Source: Mariprofundus sp.
GTDB taxonomy: Bacteria; Pseudomonadota; Zetaproteobacteria; Mariprofundales; Mariprofundaceae
Direction of reading: 5' to 3'
NCBI GenBank assembly: GCA_030951065.1
Contig: JAUZQH010000167.1
Location: 1 to 6,708, forward strand
DNA: 6,708 nt
Translations under genes and position numbers: made by a program
Notes under the pieces: model-generated
What the model was told of the DNA's origin: nothing
What the model saw: the letters and a program-made list of their open reading frames with translations, nothing else
Database searches by the model: none
Shown: positions 6,141 through 6,708 of the stretch, one piece after another
Position numbering within the stretch: the first letter of the stretch is position 1
Layout: each line of letters begins with the position of its first letter

Positions 6141-6704
6141 TCAAGAGGTTTCGGGCTCAATCCAGCTTAACGCGCCATCGGGCCGGCGGTACACTGCATT
6201 GAGTTGTTCGGACTGGTCGTTGGTAAAAAACAGCAGATCACGGCCCCCGAGCTCCAGTTGCATGACAGCCTCATCGACACTCATCGGTTTGGCATCTATC
6301 TGTTCATGACGCAGTGTCTCAGGCTGATAATCCTCACTCAGTTCTTCACGATCATTGGCCAGGTCCAGCACTTTATGTGAGACCTTGATTTCCCGTGACT
6401 GTTGTTGCGCCACATTACGATGCCGGCGCAATTTTGCACGATACCGTTTGAGTTGACGGTTCAGCTTGTCGACCACACCATCAATGGATGCATACATATC
6501 CTCTGTCTCATGGCTGCCATGAATGTTGATGCCATTGGCCTGCATGCTCACCTCACAGCGTTGCCTGAACTTTTCCACCGAAAGCACAACGTGTACATCC
6601 ACGACATGATCAAACGAATGTTTGAGATGTTGCAGCTTGTCACTGACATACGCTTTCAGGGGGGGGGTAAGTTCGACATGACGTCCTGTGATGGATACTT
6701 GCAT
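6141..6704 (-). CDS. hpf: Ribosome hibernation promoting factor, long form
   Basis: Binds the small ribosomal subunit in slow or stationary growth and, in the long form, drives 100S dimer formation without a separate RMF. The 187 residues comprise an S30AE domain (1 to about 100: MQVSITGRHVELTPPLKAYV, then ETEDMYASIDGVVDKLNRQL at 67-86, ending in the basic run KRYRAKLRRHR). A linker (about 100-135) and the long-form C-terminal dimerisation domain follow (KPMSVDEAVMQLELGGRDLLFF at 139-160, NAVYRRPDGALSWIEP at 169-184). Enteric HPF is about 95 residues and lacks the second domain, so this host is unlike E. coli here. The ATG at 6704 is four bases from the window edge, so its ribosome site and promoter are outside. 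A run of nine C lies in codons 13-16. In the given sequence the frame is intact. rpoN is expected just upstream. Confidence 0.95.
   Translation of the reverse strand: MQVSITGRHVELTPPLKAYVSDKLQHLKHSFDHVVDVHVVLSVEKFRQRCEVSMQANGINIHGSHETEDMYASIDGVVDKLNRQLKRYRAKLRRHRNVAQQQSREIKVSHKVLDLANDREELSEDYQPETLRHEQIDAKPMSVDEAVMQLELGGRDLLFFTNDQSEQLNAVYRRPDGALSWIEPETS
6659..6667 (-). repeat. Nine-base C homopolymer inside the hpf coding region
   Basis: The + strand has nine consecutive G, so hpf mRNA has nine C covering the end of Thr13, Pro14, Pro15 and the start of Leu16. The residues around it (VELTPPLKAYV) fit the family, so the nine-base length is the in-frame state. Gain or loss of one base would end the protein early. 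Such tracts slip in replication and are also a common place for sequencing errors. Confidence 0.85.
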
Positions 6705-6708
6705 AGTT

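Noticed and set aside
6125..6160. TTG at 6160 as the ptsN start
   Set aside because: It overlaps hpf and adds 12 non-conserved residues; the ATG at 6124 has AGGA upstream and gives the family N-terminus.

Overview
The window carries a dense, single-strand block of genes. Every credible gene reads on the minus strand, so transcription runs from the right edge to the left. The content points to a proteobacterium outside the enteric group. It has a regulatory-type phosphotransferase (PTS) chain with HPr kinase (HprK), an HPr that keeps the serine kinase site, a stand-alone mannose-family EIIA, PtsN (EIIA-Ntr) and RapZ. It also has a long-form ribosome hibernation factor. The hpf-ptsN-hprK-rapZ order normally lies downstream of rpoN, which would be just beyond the right edge. 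Beta- or Zetaproteobacteria would fit, but I cannot assign a class from the sequence alone.

Layout in transcription order: long-form hpf (6704-6141), ptsN (6124-5684), hprK (5684-4740, interrupted by an in-frame TAG at 5021-5019), a 108-base gap, rapZ (4631-3744), a mannose-type EIIA (3747-3301), ptsH (3308-3039), ptsI (3042-1315), a 113-base gap with a perfect inverted repeat, and bioB (1201-215). From about 204 to the left edge, still on the minus strand, lies a 5'-truncated piece of an IS3-family transposase. It starts within a few bases of the bioB stop codon.

Functionally, EI (PtsI) takes phosphate from PEP and passes it to HPr His15, and from there to the EIIA-Man His. No sugar permease (EIIB/EIIC) is present, so the chain looks regulatory rather than transport-related. 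HprK would phosphorylate HPr on Ser46 to throttle or redirect this flow. PtsN is the EIIA of the parallel nitrogen PTS, and RapZ is a nucleotide- and RNA-binding regulator. BioB, the last step of biotin synthesis, is an unrelated passenger at the end of the run.

The points most worth checking are: the amber codon that splits an otherwise intact, family-length hprK; a run of nine C in codons 13-16 of hpf that could switch or break the frame; the unusual residues around the EI phospho-histidine together with a short EI C-terminus; the inverted repeat next to the bioB ribosome binding site; and the IS3 remnant abutting bioB. I found no convincing wholly novel system. Every main gene belongs to a known family.
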